Assembly (NCBI RefSeq): GCF_000482465.1
Contig: NZ_AXVJ01000058.1
Span: 1-64,000, forward strand
Direction: 5' to 3'
From: Runella limosa DSM 17973
Lineage (GTDB): Bacteria; Bacteroidota; Bacteroidia; Cytophagales; Spirosomataceae
Length of the DNA: 64,000 nt
Below are positions 57,214 to 64,000 of the stretch, in pieces. The position numbers were made by a program, and so were the translations under genes. The notes beneath the pieces are model-generated. The model did no database searches, had not been told where the DNA came from, and worked only from the letters and a program-made list of their open reading frames with translations. Within the stretch, counting starts at the first letter, position 1, and every line of letters begins with the position of its first letter.

Positions 57214-58233
57214 ATGCCAGAAGATAGCATCGAGCACATTGATTTTGAGAAACTTAACGAACGAGCAATTTCGCAACCGTTGGTTTCGCATTTGTTTACG
57301 GCCGACCCATCCGCACACGTTTTTGACGGGAAAATTTACATTTATCCTTCCCACGACATCGACGCGGGCATTCCGTTTAATGACAACGGCGACCATTTTG
57401 GCATGGAAGATTACCACGTTTTTTCGATGGAATCAGTGAATAGTGAAGTGGTTGACCACGGGGTGGCGCTGCACGTAAACGATGTTCCGTGGGCAGAACG
57501 GCAGTTGTGGGCGCCCGATGCCGCGCACAAAGACGGACGCTATTACCTTTTTTTCCCTGCCAAAAACCACGAAGGAATTTTTCAAATTGGGGTGGCCATT
57601 TCAAACTCTCCGACGGGACCTTTTGTGGCCGAAAAATCACCAATAAAAGGCAGTTACAGCATTGACCCTGCGGTATTTGAAGACACCGATGGAAGTTATT
57701 ATTTGTACTTTGGGGGGATTTGGGGAGGACAATTACAAAAGTACCGCGACAACGTCTATGACGCTCAAAATCAAGAACCATTAGCCCACGAAACGGCACT
57801 TTGTCCAAAAATTGCCAAGCTAACCGATGATTTATTGGAATTGGCCGAAAGCCCGCTCGATGTTCAAATTTTAGATGAAGCAGGAAATTTGTTGTTGGCT
57901 GGCGACAATGACCGTCGCTTTTTTGAAGCGCCTTGGCTACACCGCTACAATGGCAAGTATTATTTCTCGTATTCGACGGGCGATTCGCACTACATCTGCT
58001 ATGCTACGGGTGATTCGCCTTACGGACCTTTTACGTACCAAGGCCAAATTCTTCAGCCCGTAGTTGGATGGACAACGCACCACTCGATTTGTGAAGTAGC
58101 AGGAAAATGGTATCTTTTTTACCATGATTCGAGCCTCTCAGAAGGCGTTACGCACCTCCGAAGCATCAAAATGACGGAGATTTTTTACGATGCCGAGGGA
58201 AAAATTCAACCGATTGAACCCTACATCGTCTGA
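57214..58233 (+). CDS. Cytoplasmic GH43 beta-xylosidase/alpha-L-arabinofuranosidase (339 aa)
   Basis: It has no signal peptide and is a lone GH43 propeller. The opening LVSHLFTADPSAHVFDGKIY with the base Asp31, the block SIDPAVFED with Asp151 and FFEAPWLH with acid Glu238 match GH43 subfamily 1. IYIYPSHDIDAG and FGMEDYHVFSM are further family blocks. It should release xylose or arabinose from oligosaccharides after import. Its neighbour is the GPH symporter, on the same strand and 102 bp upstream, so the two probably form an operon. A convergent hairpin cluster follows the stop codon. Confidence 0.92.
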   Translation: MPEDSIEHIDFEKLNERAISQPLVSHLFTADPSAHVFDGKIYIYPSHDIDAGIPFNDNGDHFGMEDYHVFSMESVNSEVVDHGVALHVNDVPWAERQLWAPDAAHKDGRYYLFFPAKNHEGIFQIGVAISNSPTGPFVAEKSPIKGSYSIDPAVFEDTDGSYYLYFGGIWGGQLQKYRDNVYDAQNQEPLAHETALCPKIAKLTDDLLELAESPLDVQILDEAGNLLLAGDNDRRFFEAPWLHRYNGKYYFSYSTGDSHYICYATGDSPYGPFTYQGQILQPVVGWTTHHSICEVAGKWYLFYHDSSLSEGVTHLRSIKMTEIFYDAEGKIQPIEPYIV

Positions 58234-58273
58234 CGATGACTCAACAGTCAAACACGGTGGTTCTCAAGAGTTT

Positions 58274-58367
58274 GGTTTTCGGTCTGACTACCGTCTGACC
58301 GTGTACTAAGTCAGACGGTAGTCAGACGATATGCCCGCAAGGTTTTCGGTCTGACTATCGTCTGACC
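58274..58367. terminator. Hairpin cluster between convergent genes (GTCTGACTACCGTCTGAC repeats)
   Basis: GTCTGACTACCGTCTGAC (58282-58299) pairs perfectly over 18 bp with 58310-58327. A third copy with one change lies at 58348-58367. The longer direct repeat GGTTTTCGGTCTGACTA occurs at 58274 and 58341. It lies between converging genes, so bidirectional termination is likely, although no T-run flanks the main stem. Confidence 0.6.
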
Positions 58368-58372
58368 AAGGG

Positions 58373-59059
58373 CTATACTTCAAACGTAAATCCTTTTTCT
58401 AGGAGTTTATTATACACATTTTCGTCGAACCGATACAAGGTGGCGGCGCGGTGCGATACGTCTTGTTGGCGTTCTTGGGTGTCCACCAATAGGTTCATTT
58501 TCAGAAATTTCTTTCTAAAATTCGATTTATCTAGTTTTTGTCCTAGAATCGCCTCGTAGAGTTCGAGCAATTGTAAAAGCGTAAATTTTGTGGGGAGCAA
58601 ATTGAATCCGATGGGTTCGTGCTGGATTTTATGTTTCAAAAAAGCGAGGCAATCTTCAAAAATTCTGTTGTGGTCAAAAGGCATGGTCGGTACTTCTTGG
58701 ATGTTAAACCAAGACACATCAGCTTCGGTGGGACCTGGATGAAGCTCAAATTTTTCGATATTGACTAAAGCATAATAGCAAATTGTTATGACCCTTCGGG
58801 TTGGAAATCGACGAACCTCTCCAAAGGTTTTAAATTGCTCTAAATAGATATTCTCCACGGAAGTCTGCGACGATAAGATTCGGCCTGCGGCCTCGTCGAT
58901 ACTTTCATTGTATTTTATCCAACTTCCTGGCAAAGCCCATTGACCCAAAGTCGGACCGATTCCGTGTTTGACCAAAAGAATGGAAAGTTGGGCATCCTTA
59001 AATCCAAAAATAAGGCAATCAATAGACAGGGCGTCTATAATCTCGTCGGTGAAATTCAA
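58373..59059 (-). CDS. Nudix-winged-helix transcriptional regulator, AraR/NrtR-like (228 aa)
   Basis: No ATG fits; the TTG at 59059 begins MNFTDEIIDALSIDCLIFGF, which aligns with the usual N-terminus of the family. The Nudix-like domain (about 12-140) has a degenerate Nudix box: in GSWIKYNESIDEAAGRILSS the catalytic REUxEE glutamates are replaced, so it should bind rather than hydrolyse its ligand. The C-terminal winged helix (about 150-228, FTLLQLLELYEAILGQKLDK, FRKKFLKMNLL) binds DNA. In Bacteroides a protein of this type (AraR) represses arabinose genes. Near a GPH symporter and GH43 it is a good candidate for local pentose regulation. It converges with the GH43 gene. Confidence 0.88.
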   Translation of the reverse strand: MNFTDEIIDALSIDCLIFGFKDAQLSILLVKHGIGPTLGQWALPGSWIKYNESIDEAAGRILSSQTSVENIYLEQFKTFGEVRRFPTRRVITICYYALVNIEKFELHPGPTEADVSWFNIQEVPTMPFDHNRIFEDCLAFLKHKIQHEPIGFNLLPTKFTLLQLLELYEAILGQKLDKSNFRKKFLKMNLLVDTQERQQDVSHRAATLYRFDENVYNKLLEKGFTFEV

Positions 59060-59246
59060 GAGGAATGACGGTTTGATGAAACAACTTCATTAATGAGAGT
59101 AAAGATAGTACGGCTAATTGATAACATTCCCTTAATTTCCCTTGTTTTATTTTTGGCACAAATAAAAACGTGCTCAATAGGACACTTTCACTTTTAAAAC
59201 GTATTAAATCCACATTCGTAATTTCTTGTCTAACTTAACCATTTAT

Positions 59247-60230
59247 ATGAAAAACAGATTTATTTCCCTGTCTGCCGTTCTTTTATTTATCATCTCTGCC
59301 GTTCAGGCCCAAGAATTAAAATTCCGCTCCGACAGCACTTTCCGCATTGTACAATTTACCGATTTGCACTACAAAGCGGGGGCAGAACCTTCCAAAAAAT
59401 CCATTTCGATGATGCGCACCACGCTCGACGAGCAAAAGCCTGATTTGGTGGTTTTTACGGGCGACGTGGTGGTCAGCGCTCCTACCAAACAAGGATGGGA
59501 CGAAGTGCTGGAAGTTGTGATTTCGCGCAAGATACCTTACATCGTTACGTTGGGAAATCACGATGACGAAAGCGAAATGAAGCGAGCTGAAGTAGCTGCT
59601 TACGTAGCCACAAAACCTTATCTTTTGAATAAAATCCCGTCGATTCCAGGGGTAGATGGTTACTTGAATGCAGCGATTACTGTCAAGGGAAAATCGGGAG
59701 CCAACGCGGCGATTCTTTACGCGATGGATTCGCACGCTTATTCAAAAATAAAGAAAGTGGATGGCTACGGCTGGTTTAATCATAATCAAGTTGATTGGTT
59801 TCAAAAAACCAGTGCCAAGTTCAAAGAAACCCAGAAAGATACCCTGCCCGCTTTGGCCTTTTTTCATATTCCGTTGCCCGAATACCGAATGGCGTTTGAT
59901 AACATCAAAAATCGTCGCCGTGGTGTCCGTTACGAAAATGAGTGTCCGCCCAGTATCAATTCGGGGATGTTTGCGGCAATGGTACAATCGGGAGACGTGT
60001 TAGGGACGTTTGTAGGGCACGACCACGTAAACGACTATTTGGTAGAGTATTACGGAATCGCCTTGACGTACGGTTGTTTCTCAGGAAGTGAAAACACCTA
60101 TTTACGCACCAAAAATGGCGCTCGCATCATTGAATTAAAAGAAGGTAAAAAGCAGTTTTCGACCTATATTCGGGAGTTTGACGGGGCTATTTTGTACCCC
60201 GTTACGTTTCCATTTGCGACCAAAAAATAA
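59247..60230 (+). CDS. Secreted calcineurin-like metallophosphoesterase (327 aa)
   Basis: The ATG at 59247 opens a signal peptide (MKNRFISLSAVLLFIISAVQAQ); a TTG seven codons upstream is less likely. The dinuclear-metal motifs are in order: DLH (Asp39, His41), GD (Asp73), GNHD (104-106 for Asn-His-Asp), a later FFHIPLPEY, and the closing GHDHVNDY. It resembles secreted purple-acid-phosphatase-like or icc-like phosphodiesterases of Bacteroidota. The substrate is not evident from the motifs. It starts divergently from the Nudix regulator gene and does not obviously belong to the xylan pathway. Confidence 0.88.
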   Translation: MKNRFISLSAVLLFIISAVQAQELKFRSDSTFRIVQFTDLHYKAGAEPSKKSISMMRTTLDEQKPDLVVFTGDVVVSAPTKQGWDEVLEVVISRKIPYIVTLGNHDDESEMKRAEVAAYVATKPYLLNKIPSIPGVDGYLNAAITVKGKSGANAAILYAMDSHAYSKIKKVDGYGWFNHNQVDWFQKTSAKFKETQKDTLPALAFFHIPLPEYRMAFDNIKNRRRGVRYENECPPSINSGMFAAMVQSGDVLGTFVGHDHVNDYLVEYYGIALTYGCFSGSENTYLRTKNGARIIELKEGKKQFSTYIREFDGAILYPVTFPFATKK

Positions 60231-60253
60231 AGAAGATAAAGTGATGGGGTACG

Positions 60254-60441
60254 AATGGGGCTGTCTCAAAAGCCTAGTATCACCAAATTATCTTCGGCCT
60301 CTGTTCAACCTCACCCCCTAAATCCCCCTCTCCTTTCTGGAGATGGGGACTTTTAAAACCCTTCTCCAGAAAGGAGAAGGGTTGGGATGAGGTTAAAACC
60401 AGCGAATATTTTGTAACCTATTACTGTTGAGACACCCCATT
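60254..60441. repeat. Nested inverted repeats between convergent genes (REP-like)
   Basis: The outer arms AATGGGGCTGTCTCAA (60254-60269) and TTGAGACACCCCATT (60427-60441) enclose the inner arms 60307-60344 (AACCTCACCCCCTAAATCC ... CCTTTCTGG) and 60361-60394 (CTTCTCCAGAAAGGAGAAGG ... GATGAGGTT). The inner arms are related to the palindrome at 13594-13637. The structure fills the gap between converging genes and could stop transcription from both sides. Confidence 0.6.
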
Positions 60442-60445
60442 TTTA

Positions 60446-62179
60446 TTATTTGGCCTTGCGCGAGAAGCCTACTACTTGATAAAGTTTCCCGTCGGCTTTG
60501 GTAAAAACATACATTTCGTTGTCTAAACCAACCCCAATGTGTGGGTCAGGCTTGGCGGGAGAAAGCAGTTGAAAAAAGTCGGCGAGTCGGCCGTCAATCA
60601 ACAGCTCAATTTCTTGAATATGAGCACTTTTCCCTTGGGCAAACTGGGCGTTTTCTGCCAAAAACACCCGTCCATTATTGATGTCCGTAAACACGTATTT
60701 GCCTTGTAAATCAGGATTAGCTTTGCCCTGATATACAAACCCTCCCCCAATGGCTTTCCCTTCGTCGTGGTCGTACTGCATGATGGGATAGGTATATCTT
60801 TGAGCAGGTTCGTTGGCAGGCAACCGAAACACTTTGTCCATTCGTCCGCGCGGATTAATCACGAACGTACCTTCGCGGTCGGGCCAGCCGTAATCTGCCC
60901 CTGCTTTTCCAAGGTTCAACTCTTCGATGTTGGTTTGTCCAATGTCAGTAATGAGCATTTTTCCATCAGGACTCCACGTGATACGGTTGGGATTGCGAAA
61001 CCCTCGGCAAAATACTTCCTTGACGGTAGTTGGTGAGGTGGCATTGGCAAATGGGTTACTTTCAGGAATACCATAACGACCATTTCGGCTATTTTTTCCG
61101 AGCGGGTCGATGCGCAACACCGAACTCCACGCTCCGTTGGTACTATTACAAATGTGAGGAAAACCATTTTCAGAAGCGCCGCCGTCACCAATCCCGATGT
61201 ACATCAAACCATATTCTTTATCCCCTGCTTTGGCAAGCGGGTTAAAAGTAATCTCTTGCATTCCGTGAATGGGCGAAACCATGTTAATACGAAACAACTC
61301 ACGCCCTTTTACCGAAAAAGGAATCGTGCCCGAATTGGCGATTTTCCACTCCGTAACCACCCATTGCAAAGTAACTTTGATGGAATCAGCATAACGAAAA
61401 TCGGCCAAAGCGCTGTTTGCTTTTTCGGTGTGCGTGGTGTATAACAGACCATTTTGGGAAAAATCAGGATGAAAAGCAAAACTTCCCAAGCCCGTAGCTA
61501 GCCCAGGAGACGAAATAAACTGAGGCCGCTCTTTACGAATATCTAACGCAACATTCCACTGATTATTAACCAGTTCGTATAAAATTCCTTGTAAGTCCGA
61601 AACAAAAACGCGGTCTTTCTGGCCTTTCAAAACAAGCATTTTATTGATACGTGCCAATGGTGCTTTGGGGCCTGTGGCAGGAGCGGTTGAGAGGTAGCGA
61701 AGTTGCATTTGCCAACCTTTCTTTTTAATCTTTTCGGGCAGTGGATCTAACACTGCTCCTACCGCTTCTTTGTCGCGGGCTAGTTGTTTTTGATTTTTAT
61801 GAATAAAAGCCAAAATAGCTTCAATTTCCCCTCCTTTGAGTTGCGTGAAAGGAGGCATCACTTGTTTGTATTCTTCAAAAAGCTTGGTTAGGCGAGCATC
61901 TCCACTGGCAAGCACTTCGGGGGCATTGTGAACGACTTTTTTCAGCCAATCGGCGGGTAATTCGGTGGTGGCTCGTTCCAAACTTGGCCCTATTCCTTTT
62001 TGAAGGAAATTATGACAAGTGGAGCAATTAGCCTGAAAAAGTTGCTGCCCTTTGGCCAGTGTTTTGGCATCAGTTGTGTATGAAGTTTGGGCAAAAACAT
62101 TCCATTGGCTCAAGGAAATGGCAAAAAATAGCCAATAAGAACTCTTTTTAAAAAAGGGTGTGAGGGGTTTTTGAAACAT
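60446..62179 (-). CDS. Cytochrome c - glucose/sorbosone dehydrogenase fusion (577 aa)
   Basis: A signal peptide is followed by a class I cytochrome c domain (about 38-130) with the haem motif CSTCH (Cys52, Cys55, His56) and likely distal ligand Met108 (QVMPPF). Residues about 150-570 form a six-bladed propeller of the sorbosone/soluble glucose dehydrogenase type (SFAFHPDFSQNGLLYTTHTE, GDGGASENG, GFRNPNRITWSPDGKMLITD, NIEELNLGKAGADYGWPDRE). Such propellers use PQQ and pass electrons to cytochrome c, so the fusion would be a self-contained periplasmic sugar or aldose dehydrogenase. The substrate is unknown, and PQQ genes are not in the window. It may equally be one of the many uncharacterised members. 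Confidence 0.88.
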   Translation of the reverse strand: MFQKPLTPFFKKSSYWLFFAISLSQWNVFAQTSYTTDAKTLAKGQQLFQANCSTCHNFLQKGIGPSLERATTELPADWLKKVVHNAPEVLASGDARLTKLFEEYKQVMPPFTQLKGGEIEAILAFIHKNQKQLARDKEAVGAVLDPLPEKIKKKGWQMQLRYLSTAPATGPKAPLARINKMLVLKGQKDRVFVSDLQGILYELVNNQWNVALDIRKERPQFISSPGLATGLGSFAFHPDFSQNGLLYTTHTEKANSALADFRYADSIKVTLQWVVTEWKIANSGTIPFSVKGRELFRINMVSPIHGMQEITFNPLAKAGDKEYGLMYIGIGDGGASENGFPHICNSTNGAWSSVLRIDPLGKNSRNGRYGIPESNPFANATSPTTVKEVFCRGFRNPNRITWSPDGKMLITDIGQTNIEELNLGKAGADYGWPDREGTFVINPRGRMDKVFRLPANEPAQRYTYPIMQYDHDEGKAIGGGFVYQGKANPDLQGKYVFTDINNGRVFLAENAQFAQGKSAHIQEIELLIDGRLADFFQLLSPAKPDPHIGVGLDNEMYVFTKADGKLYQVVGFSRKAK

Positions 62180-62546
62180 ATTATGAACAGATTTCTTTAA
62201 AAAGGAAGCAGAAGCAGGTGCATACTCAACTGGATTGAATGGGCTTCGTTTTCTGTAAAAATCCAGGTTAAACTCATTAAAATATAGAGTGGCTGTTCAT
62301 TGCTCCAGAGGAGCTAAATCTTCGTAGAAAAATGCATCAAAGCCCCATCGGGGCGGCCGACGCTCGGTGAAAGATGTCACCCCGATGGGGCTTTTGGGGG
62401 GCCTTCACCCCTCTTTTTCTACTAAGATTTAGCCTCCCTGAGGCTACTTTTTTAATACGTTTAACCTGATAAAAATTTAATTTGCCAGAAATATTGAGGA
62501 GACTCTACTTAGCGGTAAAAACTTACTTCTTCCTACTTATAGGGAT
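62180..62546. other. 367-bp intergenic region between the divergent dehydrogenase and GH30 genes, with nested palindrome
   Basis: No gene is seen. Most of it is a nested inverted repeat at 62301-62446. The remaining A+T-rich ends are leader sequence of the two divergent genes. Confidence 0.55.
62301..62446. repeat. Nested inverted repeat (REP-like)
   Basis: The outer arms are 62301-62332 (CCAGAGGAGCTAAATCTTCG) and 62413-62446 (CTAAGATTTAGCCTCCCTG). The inner arms are perfect 15-mers, AAAGCCCCATCGGGG (62339-62353) and CCCCGATGGGGCTTT (62380-62394). No reading frame is present. It probably belongs to an interspersed family, which was not tested. Confidence 0.65.
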
Positions 62547-64000
62547 ATGAAACCTATTCTGTATGTACTTGCTTTGTTTTGCTGGCTAACGAGTTATGGC
62601 CAAAAAGAAAAACCCCTGGATTTGGCTGTTCAAATCGTCATAAATCCCAGTGTTACGTACCAAACCATCGAGCATTTTGGGGCATCCGATGCCTGGTCTT
62701 GTCAGTTTGTAGGACAGTGGCCCGATGCCAAACGCAATGCCATCGCCGATTTGCTATTTAGCCGAGAAATGTCGCCCAACGGACAGCCAAAAGGCATTGG
62801 GCTTTCGCTTTGGCGCTTCAACCTTGGGGCTGGAACAACCGAACAAGGCGCCAACAGCGGAATCAAAGACGAATGGCGGCGGGCTGAGTCTTTTTTACGA
62901 CCCGATGGCACCTACGATTGGGACAAACAGGCGGGGCAACGCTGGTTTTTAGAAGCAGCTAAACAGCGAGGCGTGTCTTATTTTTTGGCTTTCCCCAACA
63001 GTCCTCCCGTTTCATTGACAACCAATGGCAAAGGTTTTGCTACCAATAAAACCCCTAACCTTAGCCCCGAACGATACGACGATTTTGCGGATTTTATGGC
63101 CCAAAGCTTAAAAGGAATTCAAGCCAAAACGGGGGTAAGTTTCAACTACATCAGCCCTGTCAACGAACCACAGTGGGATTGGAGCGATGGAGGCCAAGAA
63201 GGAACACCCTTTTACAACCAGCAGATAGCGGGTATTTCTCGTGCCTTAAACAAAGCCTTGGTAAACGCTAAGTTATCGACCCAAATCAACGTTGCGGAAG
63301 CAGGTCAACTTGAATTTTTATATTCTGAGCACGGTCGGGCAGGCAAAGGCAATCAAATTCAGGCATTTTTTGACAAAAACTCTCCCGATTATCTTGGCGA
63401 TTTGTCACAACTGACGCGGGCTATTTCGGGGCATAGCTACTTTACATCTTCGCCCTATGACAAGGCGGTCAACGTTCGTAAACAAGTAATAACCGAACTG
63501 AACAAGCAGCAAGCGTTACGCTACTGGATGTCGGAATATTGCATTTTAGGGGACAACGGTGGCGAAATTAATGGCTCAGGAAAAGACCTTGGCATGAATC
63601 CTGCGTTGTACGTGGCAAAATTGATTCACAACGACCTGACCCATGCCAACGCGACGGCCTGGCATTGGTGGCTGGCCATTTCACCCTACAATTACAAAGA
63701 TGGCTTGATTTACATCGACAAAAACAAAACTGATGGCCATTTTCAGCCTTCCAAAATGCTGTGGGCGTTGGGGAATTACAGCCGATTTATCCGTCCAGGA
63801 GCCGTTCGAGTAGATGTGACGTTAAGCCAAACCAACCAAGCGTTGTACGTATCATCTTATAAAAATACCGATGGGCGATTGGTAACCGTACTTGTCAATG
63901 CGAGTGATATTCCAGTCGCTATACAACCTAACGTAACTTCCAAAAAACGAACCCGCTGGGAAGCATTTACGACTTCCGAAAGCGAAGACCTTCACCCAAC
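62547..64000 (+). CDS. GH30-family secreted glycosidase (partial, right edge)
   Basis: Translation from the ATG at 62547 stays open to the window end, giving 484 residues. A signal peptide (MKPILYVLALFCWLTSYGQ) precedes a GH30-type barrel. The key motifs are QTIEHFGASDAWSCQFVGQW (40-58), ISPVNEPQWDW with acid/base Glu207, and YWMSEYC with nucleophile Glu330. The C-terminal beta-sandwich begins near residue 390 (YSRFIRPGAVRVDV). GH30 subfamilies include beta-1,6-galactanases, glucuronoxylanases and beta-glucosidases; the subfamily cannot be fixed here, and a xylan-specific role is not shown by the visible motifs. The gene is divergent from the dehydrogenase gene. Confidence 0.9.
   Translation, partial: MKPILYVLALFCWLTSYGQKEKPLDLAVQIVINPSVTYQTIEHFGASDAWSCQFVGQWPDAKRNAIADLLFSREMSPNGQPKGIGLSLWRFNLGAGTTEQGANSGIKDEWRRAESFLRPDGTYDWDKQAGQRWFLEAAKQRGVSYFLAFPNSPPVSLTTNGKGFATNKTPNLSPERYDDFADFMAQSLKGIQAKTGVSFNYISPVNEPQWDWSDGGQEGTPFYNQQIAGISRALNKALVNAKLSTQINVAEAGQLEFLYSEHGRAGKGNQIQAFFDKNSPDYLGDLSQLTRAISGHSYFTSSPYDKAVNVRKQVITELNKQQALRYWMSEYCILGDNGGEINGSGKDLGMNPALYVAKLIHNDLTHANATAWHWWLAISPYNYKDGLIYIDKNKTDGHFQPSKMLWALGNYSRFIRPGAVRVDVTLSQTNQALYVSSYKNTDGRLVTVLVNASDIPVAIQPNVTSKKRTRWEAFTTSESEDLHP

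Overview
The window looks like a chromosomal segment of a Bacteroidota bacterium, most likely of the Cytophagales (Runella/Dyadobacter/Spirosoma-like; the genus is inference). The reasons are SusC/SusD proteins, C-terminal type IX secretion (T9SS) sorting domains, a FecR/ECF-sigma pair, a 7TMR-DISM hybrid kinase with an AraC output, and promoters without clear Shine-Dalgarno sequences. No rRNA, tRNA, CRISPR array, transposase or phage gene was seen.

Left third (1 to about 27,600), surface-protein island. Three giant secreted proteins lie on the minus strand. A (<1..5083) runs off the left edge; B is 5286..12917; C is 17908..26712. They are modular relatives: A and C share a beta-rich passenger block, while B and C share an almost identical C-terminal part of about 600 residues ending in a T9SS sorting domain. 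C also carries 8 tandem copies of a 237-bp SprB-like repeat and 12 to 13 BspA/DUF285 repeats. Between B and C sit a histidine kinase/LuxR response-regulator pair (+) and a convergent membrane-bound TPR-LuxR regulator (-). A lipoprotein gene (26850..27593) follows. Phased 21-bp direct repeats lie upstream of A, of B and of the lipoprotein gene.

Middle (27,770 to 55,443), a minus-strand polysaccharide utilisation locus for decorated xylan. In transcription order it encodes ECF sigma factor, FecR anti-sigma, SusC with an STN domain, SusD, GH95, GH43, GH127/GH146, GH43, CE6, two CBM48-CE1 esterases, CE15 glucuronoyl esterase, a double CE1 esterase, a small secreted beta-barrel-like protein, GH10 xylanase, and a hybrid sensor kinase/AraC regulator. 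The logic is sensing by SusC-STN and FecR, uptake by SusCD, backbone cleavage by GH10, de-esterification by six esterase modules, and side-chain removal by GH43, GH127 and GH95. The intergenic gaps hold three copies of a roughly 169-bp MITE-like element (two with perfect 5-bp target duplications), REP-like palindromes and a 73-bp tandem duplication.

Right part (55,645 to 64,000). Genes divergent from the sigma factor encode a GPH-family sugar symporter and a cytoplasmic GH43, so imported oligosaccharides are probably finished inside the cell. A Nudix-winged-helix regulator of the AraR/NrtR type follows, then a secreted metallophosphoesterase, a cytochrome c-sorbosone/glucose dehydrogenase fusion, and a GH30 enzyme cut by the right edge.

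All calls rest on reading the sequence and on family knowledge; no database search was run.
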